The notes beneath the pieces were generated by a model, which saw only the letters and a program-made list of their open reading frames with translations, made no database searches and was not told the DNA's origin. The translations under genes and the position numbers were made by a program. Shown here in pieces: positions 63,523 to 64,000 of a stretch of DNA of 64,000 nucleotides. The DNA is from Trigonopsis variabilis (taxonomy: Eukaryota; Ascomycota; Trigonopsidomycetes; Trigonopsidales; Trigonopsidaceae). Position 1 is the first letter of the stretch; each line of letters opens with the position of its first letter. The stretch lies in contig PPXM03000006.1 of assembly GCA_003707065.3 (NCBI GenBank), positions 372,001 through 436,000 of the forward strand. The letters run 5' to 3'.

Positions 63523-64000
63523 ATGGTGCGGTTCATTCCAAGACAATTAAGAGTAAATAGTGGATTTAAAAGATGCTATGAGACATTTGCTGCTCCAATT
63601 CGATTTTCTAACCTCTTCTATCCAAGTGGAGGCATTCACCGAGGCTCTGAAGGTGAGGTCTTTGTAAGAACAGTCTGACGATAGAAACTACCCAGGAGCT
63701 TCTAGTTAGGGCAGGATTAGTTCGTCAGGTAAGAGCTCTCTAGAGGTGTCGAATAATAATATCCAAGGCCATTGCGGGAGTGTTTGAAATGTTGCCAATG
63801 GGTGTCTTAGTTCAAAGACGAATTGAAGAGATCATCCGAGCGCGATTGATTGAAATGGGTACTTCAGAAATAGCTTTGTCGAATCTCAGTGACCCAGAAC
63901 TATGGGATATTACGAAACGATCAAAGATGACAGAGGTAATTTTTCTACTTGATGACCTGAGTTGACATGTAGCTCTATCGTGTTCCCGATAATGGGTTTG
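63523..64000 (+). CDS. Prolyl-tRNA synthetase, mitochondrial type (3' part outside window)
   Basis: A class II synthetase of the bacterial/mitochondrial type. Exons 63523-63652, 63685-63728, 63768-63935 and 63973 onward (introns 32, 39 and 37 nt) read in one frame up to the window edge. The leader MVRFIPRQLRVNSGFKRCYE is basic and fits mitochondrial import. Then come ELLVRAGLVRQ and GVFEMLPMGVLVQRRIEEII, the ProRS motif 1 region, with LSDPELWDITKRSKMTE joined to LYRVPDNGF. The catalytic domain core and anticodon domain lie beyond the window. Confidence 0.88.

Noticed and set aside
1-64000. tRNA, rRNA or other classical RNA genes
   Set aside because: Looked by eye for T-loop GTTCGANNC and cloverleaf arms on both strands; the few TTCGA hits lie in coding sequence or lack partner arms. 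A covariance search would be decisive.
1-64000. Transposons, viral remnants, CRISPR arrays or long repeats
   Set aside because: No reverse transcriptase, transposase, integrase or capsid motifs in any frame read, and no direct or inverted terminal repeats noticed.

Overview
This is a gene-dense stretch of a fungal nuclear genome: about 36 protein genes in 64 kb, nearly all single-copy housekeeping genes, on both strands. Fungal hallmarks are two Zn2Cys6 transcription factors, a TPR-F-box-LRR protein of the Dia2/Pof3 type, a short eL42 gene, Mrd1, Gis2 and Sec3. Complex I is present (51 kDa subunit). Both ribosomal-protein genes carry the HomolD box (CAGTCACA) known from fission yeast and other Ascomycota. 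I infer an early-diverging ascomycete, perhaps Taphrinomycotina-like, with low confidence below phylum level. I could run no similarity search: product names rest on reading the protein sequences.

The most striking global feature is intron size. I resolved roughly 55 introns by reading frame and protein continuity. Most are 31-49 nt, with GT..AG ends and a CTAAY/CTGAC-like branch site just before the acceptor. Because exons are cut so finely, several real genes are almost invisible as open reading frames: RPC25, mL53, dynein light chain, the Zn clusters, and the 5' ends of MRD1, RPB2, eL42 and SCY1.

Layout. 1-7.5 kb: exocyst SEC3 (5' end outside the window), RPC25, complex I 51 kDa subunit, an EngB-type GTPase. 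7.6-13 kb: Zn2Cys6 factor, MFS transporter, candidate CENP-P-like kinetochore protein. 13.4-20.4 kb: RPS16, valyl-tRNA synthetase, CK2 alpha, RNase P subunit RPP30. 20.4-26 kb: choline/ethanolamine phosphotransferase, a small acidic ORF, a divergent SDR / sorbitol-type dehydrogenase pair, eL42. 26-34 kb: second Zn2Cys6 factor, USB1, glutamine amidotransferase, carboxylesterase. 34-45 kb: a long minus-strand run of GIS2, F-box protein, mL53, a lone 3-hydroxyacyl-CoA dehydrogenase C-domain, a complete 3-hydroxybutyryl-CoA dehydrogenase, RPB2 and LC8. 45-64 kb: MRD1, DIA2, PEX16, SEC18, a hotdog thioesterase, NOC1, VMA13, SCY1, and the 5' part of mitochondrial prolyl-tRNA synthetase.

The genes do not form one pathway. 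Themes recur: transcription (RPB2, RPC25), translation and ribosome assembly (RPS16, eL42, mL53, two tRNA synthetases, MRD1, NOC1, GIS2, EngB), membrane traffic (SEC3, SEC18, SCY1, VMA13) and RNA processing (RPP30, USB1). I found no transposon, tRNA, rRNA, CRISPR or obviously foreign island, and no convincing undescribed multi-gene system. The best leads are at gene level: glutamine at eL42 position 56 (predicted cycloheximide resistance), a start codon split by an intron in MRD1, a ValRS 5' intron whose retention would still give a full-length protein, and a truncated dehydrogenase paralogue.
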